A stretch of DNA of 62,563 nt, taken from positions 1 through 62,563 of the forward strand of contig CAZCAC010000045.1 in the NCBI GenBank assembly GCA_964496575.1, given 5' to 3'. This document shows, piece after piece, positions 39,491-49,224 of the stretch; position 1 is the stretch's first letter, and each line of letters begins with the position of its first letter. The position numbers and the translations under genes are program-made. Source of the DNA: CAZCAC01 sp964496575. Lineage in GTDB: Bacteria > Planctomycetota > UBA1135 > GCA-002686595. The notes below the pieces were generated by a model. That model was given only the letters and a program-made list of their open reading frames with translations, was not told the DNA's origin and ran no database searches.

Positions 39491-41842
39491 TCAATCCGAC
39501 CGGGCGGCACACGCGGAGTCCCAGGAGCGGAGCTCGCCTTCACCCCCACCCGCGTAGCTCATCGTGATCCCTCCGCCGGGCGAGACGAAGAGGCTCGCCC
39601 GATCGGCGGCGCCCTCGCCGACCCCGACGTGCCACCACTCTCCCGTCCAGCCGCCCCGAACCTCGTCGGGCGGAGCCTGATCGGACGGGTAGACCTGGAT
39701 CACCGTGAGAAAAACGACCTCGGCCTTCGCCTCCTCGGTCTCCGCCGAGAGGTGATGCTCGACCAGCTGGATCCTCTCGCGGGGCGGGGGATCGAAGCGG
39801 TCGGTCTGGCCGATCTTCAAGGTCTCCGGCTCGAGGAAGCGAATCCGGCAGGCGGCCTTGCCGTTCCGGACGAGCGCCGTGTCGCTGCCGACCAGCTCGA
39901 ACGGCACGGGCGCGTGCAGGTGCCAGGTGAAGCGCTGCGGCTCACTCGCGCGCAGCCGGTCGTGGATGACGATCAGATCCGGCTCCAGGAACAGGATCGC
40001 GCGGCGGAAGCTCTCCAGCTCCCCGCCGTAGGCCCCGCCGGCTTCGCCCTCGACGTAGTGCAGCTCCGGCGAGGTGTAGAACGCGGTGATCTCCCCTCGC
40101 GCGGCCGCCGAGTGGCCCTGCTGTCCCCTTCCGCCGACGGTGATGCTGTTGACCGACTTCGTCTGCCACATCCACTCCTTGTGGTGCTTCGAGCCGTAGC
40201 TGTCGCGATAGCCGCTGCGGATCAGGAGGCGCTCGCCGAAGGCGTAGAGCAGGAAGGCGTTGTTCGACTCGTAGCCGTGACTCTGCGTGCCGAAAGGGCT
40301 CGACTTGAAGATCACCTCGACGTTGTCGCCGGCGTCCTCCAGGTTGGAGCAGAGGACCGCCTGCCCGGTGCCGAAGAAGGCGCGCGAGCTGGGCAGGTCG
40401 CGCGGTGGTTCCGACTCGACCCGCGGCGCCGCCTGCCGCAGCAGGCCGACGTATCCCCCACCCCAGTCGGGCCCGCCCAGCGCCTCGACGTACCACTGCC
40501 AGTACGGGTTCCGCGCCTGGGCGGCCAGGACGGTCATCAGCGAGCGGTTGTGCCTGGCGGTGCGCCTCGCGTTGAGATCGCCGAAGCCGCCACCCCTGGT
40601 GCCCGGCGGCATGGTGTACAGCGCGAAGTCCCCGCAGCGCGAGAAGAATGGCAGCCGGTAGGCCTCGAGCCCGAGCGCGGCGCGCTGGATGTCCGCCCAC
40701 CAGGTGAAGCGCCAGAGGTAGCTCGTCCAGTACGCGTTCCCCTCGTGCCACCCACCCCAGGCGTCGGACCAGACCGGGTAGACGTTGGCGAAGACGTTCG
40801 CCGCGAACCAGACCCAGTCCCCCGCCTCGGGAATCTCCTCGTGGAACGCGATGCCGACCTCGCCGAGGAAGTGCCAGGCGCGGTTCGAGTGGCTCGAGTA
40901 GGGGCGCCAGAAGTGTCGCGGGCAGAGGTGGGCGTACATCTCGCGCCCGCGAATCGTCATCACCTCGCGGCAGCTCACCCGCTCGTCCTCGCCGAGCAGC
41001 GGGTGCACGAAGGTGTACGTGCGGCTGAAGTGGTAGGCGTAGGGCATCCCCGCCTCGTCGTTGTAGCGGTAGCCGGTCGCGCCCTTCGGGTCCCACTGCG
41101 CGGTCTCGAGCAGGAGCTTCTTCGCCAGCGCGCCGTACTCCTCCTTCCCGGAGAGGCGCCAGGTGAACGCCAGCGTCGCCGCGGCTTCGAGCACGCGGAT
41201 CGTCGCCCGGCGATTGCCCCACCAGAGGGTGCGCCATGGATCGCTGCCGCGGACCATGTCCTCCGGGTAGCGCTTCGGTTCCTCGGTGGAGGGGGGCGAG
41301 GCGACGAGCGCGTCGCAGGTCGCGAGAAGCTTCTCGTACGATTGCTCCAGCGTGCCGTCGACCTGCTCGCGTAGCCGCGGGAGGTCCTCGGGACGCAGGA
41401 AGAGGCGAGGGTGCTCCTCCGGGATGCGTCCGAGCAGCTCCTCGCGTGGCGGCAGTGGGAACTCCACCGCGTCCTCGGGGACGGTGAAGCTCCGCACGCC
41501 GCTCCACTTCCCGGCTCCACCTTTCGAGTCGATCCCCCGCACGCGCCAGAACCACTCCCCCGCCTGGAGGATCCGCGTCGGCCGGTGGACGTTCCAGTCG
41601 ATGTCGGTCGCGCGGTACTCGACGCCGGTGAGCTCCGCCGAGCGCGAGACTTCCAGCTCGTATCCCTCGACCATCTCCTGCGGCCGCCAGGAAAAGGAGG
41701 GCGGCGTGGTCGTGACGACTTCCCCCACACCGGGTCGAGTCCCCCACTCGCCCGGCCGGGCGCCGTCCTGCTGCGGGGAGCCGAAGACCGCGGTGAGGGT
41801 CAGCGCGAAGAAACCGAGCAGAAAGGGGCCGATGTTGCGCAT
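39491..41842 (-). CDS. heparinase II/III-like polysaccharide lyase with DUF4962-type N-terminus
   Basis: A 783-residue exported enzyme. The signal peptide (MRNIGPFLLGFFALTLTAVFG) is followed by a fibronectin-like region (PPSFSWRPQEMVEGYELEVSRSAEL), then an (alpha/alpha)-toroid domain of about 350 residues (EEHPRLFLRPEDLPRLREQVDG, YNDEAGMPYAYHFSRTYTFVHPLL, SNRAWHFLGEVGIAFHEEIP). The C-terminal half is the heparinase II/III-type beta-sandwich (KSSPFGTQSHGYESNNAFLLYAFGERLLIRSGY..., SVNSITVGGRGQQGHSAAARG). The catalytic His/Tyr region is compatible with PL15/PL17-type or heparinase activity, which cleaves uronate-containing polysaccharide by beta-elimination. The exact substrate is unknown. The ATG at 41842 places the signal peptide correctly. 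It is probably part of a glycan-degrading set with the arylsulfotransferase nearby. Confidence 0.85.
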   Translation of the reverse strand: MRNIGPFLLGFFALTLTAVFGSPQQDGARPGEWGTRPGVGEVVTTTPPSFSWRPQEMVEGYELEVSRSAELTGVEYRATDIDWNVHRPTRILQAGEWFWRVRGIDSKGGAGKWSGVRSFTVPEDAVEFPLPPREELLGRIPEEHPRLFLRPEDLPRLREQVDGTLEQSYEKLLATCDALVASPPSTEEPKRYPEDMVRGSDPWRTLWWGNRRATIRVLEAAATLAFTWRLSGKEEYGALAKKLLLETAQWDPKGATGYRYNDEAGMPYAYHFSRTYTFVHPLLGEDERVSCREVMTIRGREMYAHLCPRHFWRPYSSHSNRAWHFLGEVGIAFHEEIPEAGDWVWFAANVFANVYPVWSDAWGGWHEGNAYWTSYLWRFTWWADIQRAALGLEAYRLPFFSRCGDFALYTMPPGTRGGGFGDLNARRTARHNRSLMTVLAAQARNPYWQWYVEALGGPDWGGGYVGLLRQAAPRVESEPPRDLPSSRAFFGTGQAVLCSNLEDAGDNVEVIFKSSPFGTQSHGYESNNAFLLYAFGERLLIRSGYRDSYGSKHHKEWMWQTKSVNSITVGGRGQQGHSAAARGEITAFYTSPELHYVEGEAGGAYGGELESFRRAILFLEPDLIVIHDRLRASEPQRFTWHLHAPVPFELVGSDTALVRNGKAACRIRFLEPETLKIGQTDRFDPPPRERIQLVEHHLSAETEEAKAEVVFLTVIQVYPSDQAPPDEVRGGWTGEWWHVGVGEGAADRASLFVSPGGGITMSYAGGGEGELRSWDSACAARSD

Positions 41843-41887
41843 CGGGTCAGGATACGCCCCTCGTCGGCGCGGCACCATACGAGTAGA

Positions 41888-42523
41888 TCAGTCGATCCCT
41901 CTCTCGCGCAGGAACTTGCCGAGCTTGGCGATCGCCCGCGAGTAGAGCACGCGGGCCGCGGTGGCGGTGAGACCGTTCATCTCCCGGCCGACCTCTTCCC
42001 ACGGAGTCTGGGCGTAGTCGCGCAGCAGGATCACCTCGCGATAGCGCTCGGGGAGCTCCGCGATCGCGGAGCGCACCGCGTCGGCACGCTCGGCGCGACC
42101 GACCTCCACGCTCGGGGTGGATAGGAAGCCGGGCGGATCGATCGGGACCTTCTCCTCGTCCCCGTTGTCCACGGCGGGCATCGGCACCAGGAGATCGGCG
42201 TCGCGCTTCGAGGCGGAGTGGTACTTCGCCTCGGTGCGGATGGCGTTCTCGATATGGCGGGCGAGCCAGCGCATCAGGCTGGAGTCGTCGCGCATCTCGA
42301 AGTCCTCCAGGCGATCGAACACGTCGAGCAGGACCTGCTGGCGAATGTCGGTCGACTCCATCAACCCCCGTAGCTTCGCGCCCAGGCGGATCCGCACGAT
42401 GCTCACGATTCGCGGTCCGTAGCGTTTCCACAAGGCGTCGACCGCCTCCATCCGGCCGCCTCTGGCGAGCGGCAGGAGATCCGTGGTGGGCATCGATCCC
42501 AGGTTGGTGCTGTTCTCGCTCAT
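41888..42523 (-). CDS. ECF RNA polymerase sigma factor (kinase-linked)
   Basis: A 211-residue ECF factor. Region 2 lies around residues 20-95 (DALWKRYGPRIVSIVRIRLGAKLRGLMESTDIRQQVLLDVFDRL) and region 4 around 140-200 (LPERYREVILLRDYAQTPWEEVGREMNGLTATAARVLYSRAIAKL). A linker rich in Asp/Pro separates them. It starts 3 bases after the stop of the upstream kinase gene, so kinase comes first and sigma second in this operon, the reverse of the other pairs. No zinc anti-sigma is next to it; control by the kinase is the likely mode. The next gene downstream on the same strand is the lyase, 45 bases away, whose own promoter is unclear. The ATG start is supported by the reading frame and spacing. Confidence 0.9.
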   Translation of the reverse strand: MSENSTNLGSMPTTDLLPLARGGRMEAVDALWKRYGPRIVSIVRIRLGAKLRGLMESTDIRQQVLLDVFDRLEDFEMRDDSSLMRWLARHIENAIRTEAKYHSASKRDADLLVPMPAVDNGDEEKVPIDPPGFLSTPSVEVGRAERADAVRSAIAELPERYREVILLRDYAQTPWEEVGREMNGLTATAARVLYSRAIAKLGKFLRERGID

Positions 42524-42526
42524 CGT

Positions 42527-44542
42527 TCACTCTTCCTCTGGCTGTTCGAGGGGGAAGATGTACTCATTCATACGGATGTCGAGCCCGCCCCACTCGTCGC
42601 GTGTCGGCTGGGCTTCGAGGCTCGCGCCGAACAGGAGATCTGCCTGCTCGGCGGTGATCTCGGCCCCCGAGACCCCACGAGCGCCGGCACCGATCTGGGC
42701 CCTGCCCAGCCTCATCGCCTGGTCGTAGTCGAATTCGCGCAGACCCCTGTCCAGCCTGACCTCGTTCAGGAGCTCCCGTTGCCAGTCGCCCATGAACTCG
42801 TACTCACGATCGCAGGCGAAGACCAGCAGTCCTTCGTGGGTCTGGTCCTGCTCCACCACGAAGGACCAGACGATGCGCTGGGTCACCTCGCTCGGTTCGA
42901 GCCGGAGCGGCCGGGGGTCCGCCGGGGGGGACTGGGTGACTGGGAACAGGGCGGAAGACACCGGGGTGAGGACTCGCGATTCGGGTGTCTCACCGCCGTC
43001 GATGATGAAGGTGTAGAAGACCGTGGGGCTGGACACCTCGGCCTCGACACCCAGCACGAACCCGTCCTCGATGGCGATGGTCTCTCCGGGGCCCAGGGGC
43101 CGGATCGCCTTGGCACCGCTCTCGAAGACGAAGGGGGACAGGTGCGGCGCCACCCACTCCTCCGAGCCGAGGAACTGCAGCGCGAGCACGATCACCGCCG
43201 CCAGCAAGATGACCGCCGCGACGGGCCGCCGGGCGAGGTAGAGCGTCCAGTTGACCGCCTTGCTACCCGGCGCCATCGGCGCGAAGCGCGGGGGGAGGCC
43301 CCGCTCGACGCGAGCCAGGTCGATGCTCAGCTCACCCGCCGAGCGGTAGCGCGTCTCGACCGTCGCGGCGAGACAGTGACGACAGATCGCCTCGAGCGCG
43401 GCCGGAATCCGCGGGTCCACCTCGCGCAGAGGGACGAAGCCCCCCTTCCGCTTTCGCTCGATCGACTCGAGGAGCGTCTCCTCGTCGTCGCGCGGGAAGG
43501 CCGGACGCAGGGTGAGCAGCTCGTAGAGGATCAGTCCCAGCTGGTAGATGTCGGTTCGCGGGTCGCGTCCGGTGCGGCGGTCGCGCGCCTGCTCCGGGGC
43601 GAGGTACTCGACCGTGCCGAAGAAGCCGTTCGCCACCGGGTCGTGGTCGCGCGCGCGGGCGGAGGCGAGGCCGAAGTCGAGCAGAACCGGCTCGCCGCCG
43701 GAGACCAAGACCAGGTTCTTCGGCTTGAGGTCGCGGTGCAGCACGCCCTCCCGGTGCGCCTTCTCCAGCGCGCGAGCGGCGCGATGAACGATCCTCACCG
43801 CGGTGCGGTACCAGCTCCCGTCGTCGATGATCGCCTCGAAGTCGCCGGAGATCTCCTCGCCGACAATCGTGCGCAGGCGTTCCGGCAAGAGCCGACACTT
43901 CCCCGCCCGCGCCTCCGGGCTCGAACGCAATGCGGTGAGCACCTCGTGCAGGTCCCGCCCCTCGACGAGGTCCATGGCGACGTAGCTGTGCTCCCCGTCG
44001 CGCTCCGCGGCGATCACCTTGACGACGTTCCGGCTGCGCAAGCTGGCCAGGATCCGGGACTCGCGAAGGATCACCTCCTCCCACCGATCCGCCGAGGCGG
44101 CACCCGACTCGGGGTTGAAGACCTTCAGCGCGAGTCGCCGCTCGAGGGTCTCGTCCACCGCCTCGTAGACGATCGCCGTGCCGCCGCGCCCCAGCTCGCG
44201 GACGACGCGGTATTTGCCGGAGAGGATCTCTCCCGCGGCGAGCCCACGCGGGAGGAAGCGCCCCGCTCGCCGGCCATCCTCGAGGTAGCGCCGCACACCC
44301 TCCCGCTCGTCCTCGCTCTTCAGTCGCTCGAGGAGCACGTTCAGCGAGACCGCCTCCCCCCGCTCCCGGCGGAAGACGTACTCCTCGGCGGTCACCTCGA
44401 CCCGGAACTGCTGGCGGGCCTCCGCGCTCGGGAGCGCGACCTGCGAGAAGTCGAAGTCGGGCGCTTCCCCGTCCGCGAGGCGGGTGAGGTACTCGTCGAT
44501 CAGCCGATCCAGCAGTTCGTCGGTGGGTTCTCGATCCTTCAT
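42527..44542 (-). CDS. membrane-anchored Ser/Thr protein kinase
   Basis: A 671-residue kinase. An N-terminal helical region of about 110 residues (EPTDELLDRLIDEYLTRLADGEAPDF) is the short adaptor often seen in planctomycete kinases. The kinase domain (about residues 115-415) has LGRGGTAIVYEAV, LALKVF, HRDLKPKN, DFGLASARA and LAPEQA. A transmembrane helix (PVAAVILLAAVIVLALQFL, about residue 455) and a C-terminal domain outside (about 200 residues) follow. The last 80 residues contain EITAEQADLLFGASLEAQPTRDEW. It is co-transcribed with the ECF sigma gene that follows after 3 bases and is divergent from the caspase-family gene, with about 110 bases between. The ATG at 44542 is chosen from the domain start; an earlier in-frame ATG is unlikely. 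Confidence 0.9.
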   Translation of the reverse strand: MKDREPTDELLDRLIDEYLTRLADGEAPDFDFSQVALPSAEARQQFRVEVTAEEYVFRRERGEAVSLNVLLERLKSEDEREGVRRYLEDGRRAGRFLPRGLAAGEILSGKYRVVRELGRGGTAIVYEAVDETLERRLALKVFNPESGAASADRWEEVILRESRILASLRSRNVVKVIAAERDGEHSYVAMDLVEGRDLHEVLTALRSSPEARAGKCRLLPERLRTIVGEEISGDFEAIIDDGSWYRTAVRIVHRAARALEKAHREGVLHRDLKPKNLVLVSGGEPVLLDFGLASARARDHDPVANGFFGTVEYLAPEQARDRRTGRDPRTDIYQLGLILYELLTLRPAFPRDDEETLLESIERKRKGGFVPLREVDPRIPAALEAICRHCLAATVETRYRSAGELSIDLARVERGLPPRFAPMAPGSKAVNWTLYLARRPVAAVILLAAVIVLALQFLGSEEWVAPHLSPFVFESGAKAIRPLGPGETIAIEDGFVLGVEAEVSSPTVFYTFIIDGGETPESRVLTPVSSALFPVTQSPPADPRPLRLEPSEVTQRIVWSFVVEQDQTHEGLLVFACDREYEFMGDWQRELLNEVRLDRGLREFDYDQAMRLGRAQIGAGARGVSGAEITAEQADLLFGASLEAQPTRDEWGGLDIRMNEYIFPLEQPEEE

Positions 44543-44652
44543 CGTGATGACGGAACGCGTCTCGAATGCGCCCTCGGATCTTCCAGGTACCTTTTCCCGA
44601 GAATCGTACGCAGAATAGCGAACCGATCTCCCTAGGGAAGGGAGGAGGAACC

Positions 44653-46836
44653 ATGGTGTCACCTCGACGATCGGAAAGGGGCCCCAGCGGGGCCAGGGGC
44701 CGGGCCCCCCGGGGCCCGAAGGCCCGGTGGCGGAGGGGAGCCGCCCTCGCCGCGTTGCTCAGCGCCACGCTCGCCGGGGCCTGCGGTGGCGAGGGCGAGA
44801 AGCCCGAGCGCCAGCCGTCCGCGAAGCTGGTCGCCTTCCTCGCCGCGGCCGACCCCGCCCCCGACCGCACCGCCTTTCTGGTGGGCATCGATCGGTACGC
44901 AGGGGAAGAGCAGGAGCGCGGCTTCGCCGATCTCGCGGGATGCGGGAACGACGTCCGGCTGATGCGGGAGGTGCTCGTCGAGGAGTTCGGCTTCGAGGAG
45001 CGCGACATCTTCGTGCTGCTCGACGAGGAGGCGACGCACGAGGGGATCGTCGACGCCTTCGATCGCGTCTTGATCCAGCGAGCGCGCGAGAGCACCGAGG
45101 TGTTCTTCTACCTGTCGGGGCACGGCTCGCGGGTCCCCGACCTCTCGCGGGTCGCGCGCGCGGAGCACGACCGGCTCGACTCGACCTTCCTCGCCTACGA
45201 CAGCCGCACGGACGGCCACGACGGCGATCGCGATCTGAACGACGACGAGCTGCGGTGCCTCTTGACCGCGCTGGCGAAGAAGGGCGCGAAGGTGACGGCG
45301 GTCACCGACTCGTGCCACTCGGGAGGGGGGCTGCGCAGCGGCCTGCAAGCGAGGTCGGTATCCGATGGAGCGAGCCCCCTCGATCGAGACTGGGTACGGC
45401 GCTTCTGGCCCGAGGGGGTCGAGCTCTCCGAGGATGCAGTCGAGCGGCAAGTCCCCGTGGATCGCTACGTGCACATCGCCGCGGCCGAGCGCGACCAGCG
45501 GGCCTGGGAGTACCAGTGCGAGGGCCTCGAAGGGAATATCGTGACCCACGGCGCGCTGACGTACGTGCTGGCCGGAGCCCTGCGAAACGCTCCCGGGACG
45601 GCGACGTGGCGGACGCTCATCGACGACGTGGCGATCCAGGTGGCAAACCTGCAGCCGCAGACGGTCAATGCGCGCGGCTCCGTCAACCGTCTCCTGTTCG
45701 GTGAAGACGTCGAAGGGCCGGGTGGGTTCAAGGCGGAGTGGATGCGCAGCAAGTCGTCGCTCTTGATCCACGCGGGGTGGCTGCACGGCTTGCGCGAGGG
45801 ATCGGTGGTCGAGGTCCGCGACGCCAGCGGTCTGACCGTGCTCGGAACGGCGAGGGTCGAGAAGTACAACGCCGGCCGCGCCGTGGCGGCCTGGGAGGGA
45901 GAGGTGCCCGAGGGCTCGCTCGGGGGTGGGCTGCGGGCCCACGACCGGTCGCGCCCGGCGGGAGAGCCGCCGCTGCGGTTGCAGCTGGACTGGCCGGCAC
46001 GTCGGGAGGAGCAGGGCGAGCACCGCGTCCTGGAGGCGCTGCGCGAGGAGCCGCTCGCCGGGCTGGTCGAGCTGGTCGAGCGCGAGGAGCAGGCCGACTA
46101 CCGCCTCCACCGGAATCCCGACGGGACGATCCGGCTCGACACCATCGAGGGTCTGCCGCTCTTGACGGTCGACGAGACGCCGGCGGGAGACGGCCCCGAC
46201 CCGGATCCGGTGTTCGCCCTGGAGGAGGCCGTGCGGAAGGAGCTGCGCTGGCGCGCGGTCAACCTCCTCGCCTCCGAGCGAGGCGAGATCCCGATCGAGG
46301 CCCGACTCCGGGCGGCGACCCCCGAGGAGCTCGACGAGCTCACCCGGAGGGACACCGAGAGCGTCGAGATCGTCGATGGCGGCCTCCGCGTTCGCGGCGC
46401 CCCCCCCGACGCTCACGCACAGGTCGGCGTGCTCGAGATCACTCACTCGCACGAGAGGCCGGTCCACCTCTACGTACTCTCGATCGAGGAATCGCGAGCG
46501 GTCAACCGGATCTACCCCAATGGAGGAGAGGACGACCCGATCGCTGCCGGTGAGCGCCTCGAGGCGAAGGTCGGCTTCATCGCCTCCAGGTCGTGGCCCT
46601 TCGCGCGGCCGATGCGCGACCGGTACCTGGTGCTGGGCGTCGAGCATCCCATCGATCTGGGCGAGCTGGAGATGGAGAGAACGCTGCGCGGCACGTCGCC
46701 CCCGGACCGGGCCCTGCCTCCCCTGCTGCGGCGGGCGATCCGGAGTCGACTGACGCGCGGCGGAAAGGACACCCACGTGGTGCCCGATGGATGGGGCGTG
46801 ACCGTGCTGGACATCCTCGTGATGCAGCCGGAGTAA
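44653..46836 (+). CDS. caspase-family (peptidase C14) protein with C-terminal extension
   Basis: A 727-residue exported or lipid-anchored protein. The N-terminus is Arg-rich, then hydrophobic (GAALAALLSATLAGACGG), with Cys as a weak lipobox. The caspase-like domain (about residues 75-345) contains FLVGIDRYAGEE, LAGCGNDVRLMREVL, the catalytic His157 in FFYLSGHGSR and Cys221 in AVTDSCHSGGG, so the dyad is intact. The remaining 380 residues are unassigned beta-rich sequence, including RPVHLYVLSIEESRAVNRIYPNGGEDDPI, which resembles DUF4384-type domains seen behind prokaryotic caspases. Prokaryotic caspase homologues cleave after Arg/Lys or Asp and have been tied to stress and cell death. GGAGGAGG lies 5-10 bases before the ATG. 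It is divergent from a kinase/sigma operon. Secretion is predicted, which makes a cytoplasmic death role less likely. Confidence 0.88.
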   Translation: MVSPRRSERGPSGARGRAPRGPKARWRRGAALAALLSATLAGACGGEGEKPERQPSAKLVAFLAAADPAPDRTAFLVGIDRYAGEEQERGFADLAGCGNDVRLMREVLVEEFGFEERDIFVLLDEEATHEGIVDAFDRVLIQRARESTEVFFYLSGHGSRVPDLSRVARAEHDRLDSTFLAYDSRTDGHDGDRDLNDDELRCLLTALAKKGAKVTAVTDSCHSGGGLRSGLQARSVSDGASPLDRDWVRRFWPEGVELSEDAVERQVPVDRYVHIAAAERDQRAWEYQCEGLEGNIVTHGALTYVLAGALRNAPGTATWRTLIDDVAIQVANLQPQTVNARGSVNRLLFGEDVEGPGGFKAEWMRSKSSLLIHAGWLHGLREGSVVEVRDASGLTVLGTARVEKYNAGRAVAAWEGEVPEGSLGGGLRAHDRSRPAGEPPLRLQLDWPARREEQGEHRVLEALREEPLAGLVELVEREEQADYRLHRNPDGTIRLDTIEGLPLLTVDETPAGDGPDPDPVFALEEAVRKELRWRAVNLLASERGEIPIEARLRAATPEELDELTRRDTESVEIVDGGLRVRGAPPDAHAQVGVLEITHSHERPVHLYVLSIEESRAVNRIYPNGGEDDPIAAGERLEAKVGFIASRSWPFARPMRDRYLVLGVEHPIDLGELEMERTLRGTSPPDRALPPLLRRAIRSRLTRGGKDTHVVPDGWGVTVLDILVMQPE

Positions 46837-46877
46837 CCGGGCAGTGCGAGGCTGCACGCCGGAGTCGTTCCGATGTA

Positions 46878-49004
46878 CTACTTCCCCGACGCGAAGACGA
46901 ACGTCGATTCGACTCTTCCGCGATCGAAGACGACGGACTCCTCCGCGCCGGATTCGAGCACGACGATCTGCTCGGTGACGAGGCCGTTCGCTCCGAGGTA
47001 GCACACGACCCACTCCCCCGGGCCCGGGCGGCAGCGGAAGCTCGCCGGGCCCTCGACCCTCCACTCGCGCACGATGGGGCCCGGCGGTGCTTCCAGGTCG
47101 TGCGCACGGCGGGGCGTACCCCCGGTCGTTCCGTTCGGGCAGCGGCAGAGCACGATTCGGTCGGAGCCCTCGAGCCTGCCGCCACCTCGCGTCTCGACGG
47201 AGAGCCACGCCGCCTCGAGCTCGATGTCGAAGCGCTCTGTCCCCGGCGGCACGTCGAACCAGGTCTTGCGCCACACGCGGTCCTTCCCGATCAGGCGCAC
47301 GGCGTCGGTCGCCCGCAAGGCCACCTGCACCTCGCCCGGGGGAAGTCCGACGAGGCGGTAGGCCCCGGCGCCGTCGGTCGAGGTTCGGTAGCTGTCCCAG
47401 CCTCCCTCGCTGCGCACGTTCACCCAGAGGTCCAGCCCGCGCGCCGGTTCCCCCCCGTAGACGACCGTTCCCTCGAGCGTGCGCCGGGAGAGGTCGACCA
47501 CGATCCCCTGGCGCCTCGCGTCGACCTTCAGCTCGAGCTCGTTCGAAGATTCCCCGGGCCCGGTTACGAGGAGCTCGTACTCACCGAGGGGCACGCGAAC
47601 GCGCCGCAGACCGTCGACGTCTCGCGCGAGCAGCGGGCGTGGCTCGGACCAATCGAAGCGATGGCCCCACACCTCGAGTGCGTCGGGAGAGCAGAGCGCC
47701 GGCGGGAGGACGTCTAGCTCGAGCAGGGAGCTCGCCGGGACCTCCGCGTCGGGCGCGTGCATTCCCTCGAACATCCTGGCGCGGTACGTGTGACCTCCGG
47801 GTGAGAATCTCAGGTACATCGTCCAGCGAGACGCGATCTCCTCGGGCTCGAAGCGCCAGCTCCCATCGGTCTCGGGGCGCGTCCACTCGATCGGCGCGCC
47901 GGCCCTGCTGTAGCGAGCCGCTGCGGGCCGGAGGCCGACCTCGACGTACGAGAGGTCGGCGGGATCGGCGCAGGTCAAGCGCCCGTGCACGGCGTCGCCG
48001 TCCGGCACCTCGACGAGCAGCTCCTCCTGACCCTCTTCCAGCTCCGGTTCGACGAACCAGCGCAGGCCCCGCCCTTCTATCTGGAGCTCGAGCCGCCGCC
48101 CCACCACCTCGAGGCTCGCGAGCCCCGAGCCGTCGGTGACCGCCGTCGGGAAGCGCAGGCCGAAGTTGCGGTCGCCGTCGCGCGCGCGCACCAGTGCTCC
48201 GACCACCGGATTCCCCGCCCGCTGGACACGCACCGCGAAGGGTCGCACCCGGCGCGCGTCGACGCGATTGGTGGGATCACCACGGTACTTCCGGTGGGAC
48301 AGCTGGTAGGCGCGAGCTTCTCCCCCCGGCGGCTGGACGACCAGCGCGAGGCTTCCTCGATCCAGCTCGGCGGGAATCGTCACGCGGCCGGCGGCGTCGG
48401 TGAGCAACGTCGAGCGCGGCTCTCCTGGCGCGAGGGGCGCCCACCCCCACCAGTCGCCCGCCACGGCCCCGTACACGCGAACCTCCGCCCCCGCGACGGG
48501 TCGATCGATCGCGAGATCCCAGACCTCGATCTCACGGGCCAGCGCGCGCTGGAGCACGATGGTGCAGCGCGGCTGCAGCTCGACCCCGGCGGAGCGGAAC
48601 CCCGTCGCCTGGACCTCGAGCCGGGAGGTCGCCCCGACCTCGGGCAGGAACCACCAGGTGAAGTGCCCCGCCTCGTCCGCGGAGACGCTTTCACACCCTA
48701 TCCGGGTGAGCGCTCCGGGGATCGCCACCCCGTCGGCATCGACGACCCACCCTTCGGCGGCCGGCCTCACCTCGGTCGCCGGTCCGACGGGTCGGCGCAT
48801 CCTCCCTGGCTCGACGACCTCGACTGCTCGAGACGTCTCCTGGCTCACACCCGCCACCTCCGCCCCGGGGCTCGGGGGACGGAGACCGATCCCCTCGGCT
48901 CGACTCTCCGACGACCCCCATCTCAGCAGGGCCAGCAGGCCGAGAACCGCCACGATGCCCATCACGATCGCGACGGACTTCGATCCCCTGGGCAACGCGT
49001 TCAT
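46878..49004 (-). CDS. membrane-anchored protein with carboxypeptidase-regulatory-like repeats
   Basis: A 708-residue protein. A short basic start and one transmembrane helix (SVAIVMGIVAVLGLLALLRW, about residues 8-28) anchor it. The extracytoplasmic part is a string of beta-sandwich domains of the carboxypeptidase-regulatory/CNA-B type: EGWVVDADGVAIPGALTRIG, DRPVAGAEVRVYGAVAGDW, LEGTVVYGGEPARGLDLWVNV and YRLVGLPPGEVQVAL. Each such domain is a stalk-like spacer; no enzymatic site or lipobox is visible. It converges with the caspase-family gene (42 bases between stops) and is divergent from the serine hydrolase gene. An earlier in-frame start at 49616 would run into the hydrolase region and lacks coding character. 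It is probably a surface stalk or binding protein. Confidence 0.75.
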   Translation of the reverse strand: MNALPRGSKSVAIVMGIVAVLGLLALLRWGSSESRAEGIGLRPPSPGAEVAGVSQETSRAVEVVEPGRMRRPVGPATEVRPAAEGWVVDADGVAIPGALTRIGCESVSADEAGHFTWWFLPEVGATSRLEVQATGFRSAGVELQPRCTIVLQRALAREIEVWDLAIDRPVAGAEVRVYGAVAGDWWGWAPLAPGEPRSTLLTDAAGRVTIPAELDRGSLALVVQPPGGEARAYQLSHRKYRGDPTNRVDARRVRPFAVRVQRAGNPVVGALVRARDGDRNFGLRFPTAVTDGSGLASLEVVGRRLELQIEGRGLRWFVEPELEEGQEELLVEVPDGDAVHGRLTCADPADLSYVEVGLRPAAARYSRAGAPIEWTRPETDGSWRFEPEEIASRWTMYLRFSPGGHTYRARMFEGMHAPDAEVPASSLLELDVLPPALCSPDALEVWGHRFDWSEPRPLLARDVDGLRRVRVPLGEYELLVTGPGESSNELELKVDARRQGIVVDLSRRTLEGTVVYGGEPARGLDLWVNVRSEGGWDSYRTSTDGAGAYRLVGLPPGEVQVALRATDAVRLIGKDRVWRKTWFDVPPGTERFDIELEAAWLSVETRGGGRLEGSDRIVLCRCPNGTTGGTPRRAHDLEAPPGPIVREWRVEGPASFRCRPGPGEWVVCYLGANGLVTEQIVVLESGAEESVVFDRGRVESTFVFASGK

Positions 49005-49224
49005 GTCGCCGATGATGCGCTTCCCCCCTTGCCGTTCCAGTGGAAAGCCCGCTCCGGTCGGGCCCCATCCCGCATCGGGTACGAGACGCGTGTACTCCCG
49101 GTTCCTCGGGGCGGAGTGAGCAATAGGCGTCCGGGACCTCCGTAACAGGAGAGGGCTCGGACCGCTCGGATCCTGGAACGCGGTACCCGCCCGAAAACCC
49201 CGACGCTCCTCCGGAGTCACTCTC

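Noticed and set aside
41888..46836. A known defence system with caspase effector and CRISPR or gasdermin partners
   Set aside because: No CRISPR, Cas, gasdermin, TIR, reverse transcriptase or NTPase gene was found near; only kinase, sigma and structural proteins.
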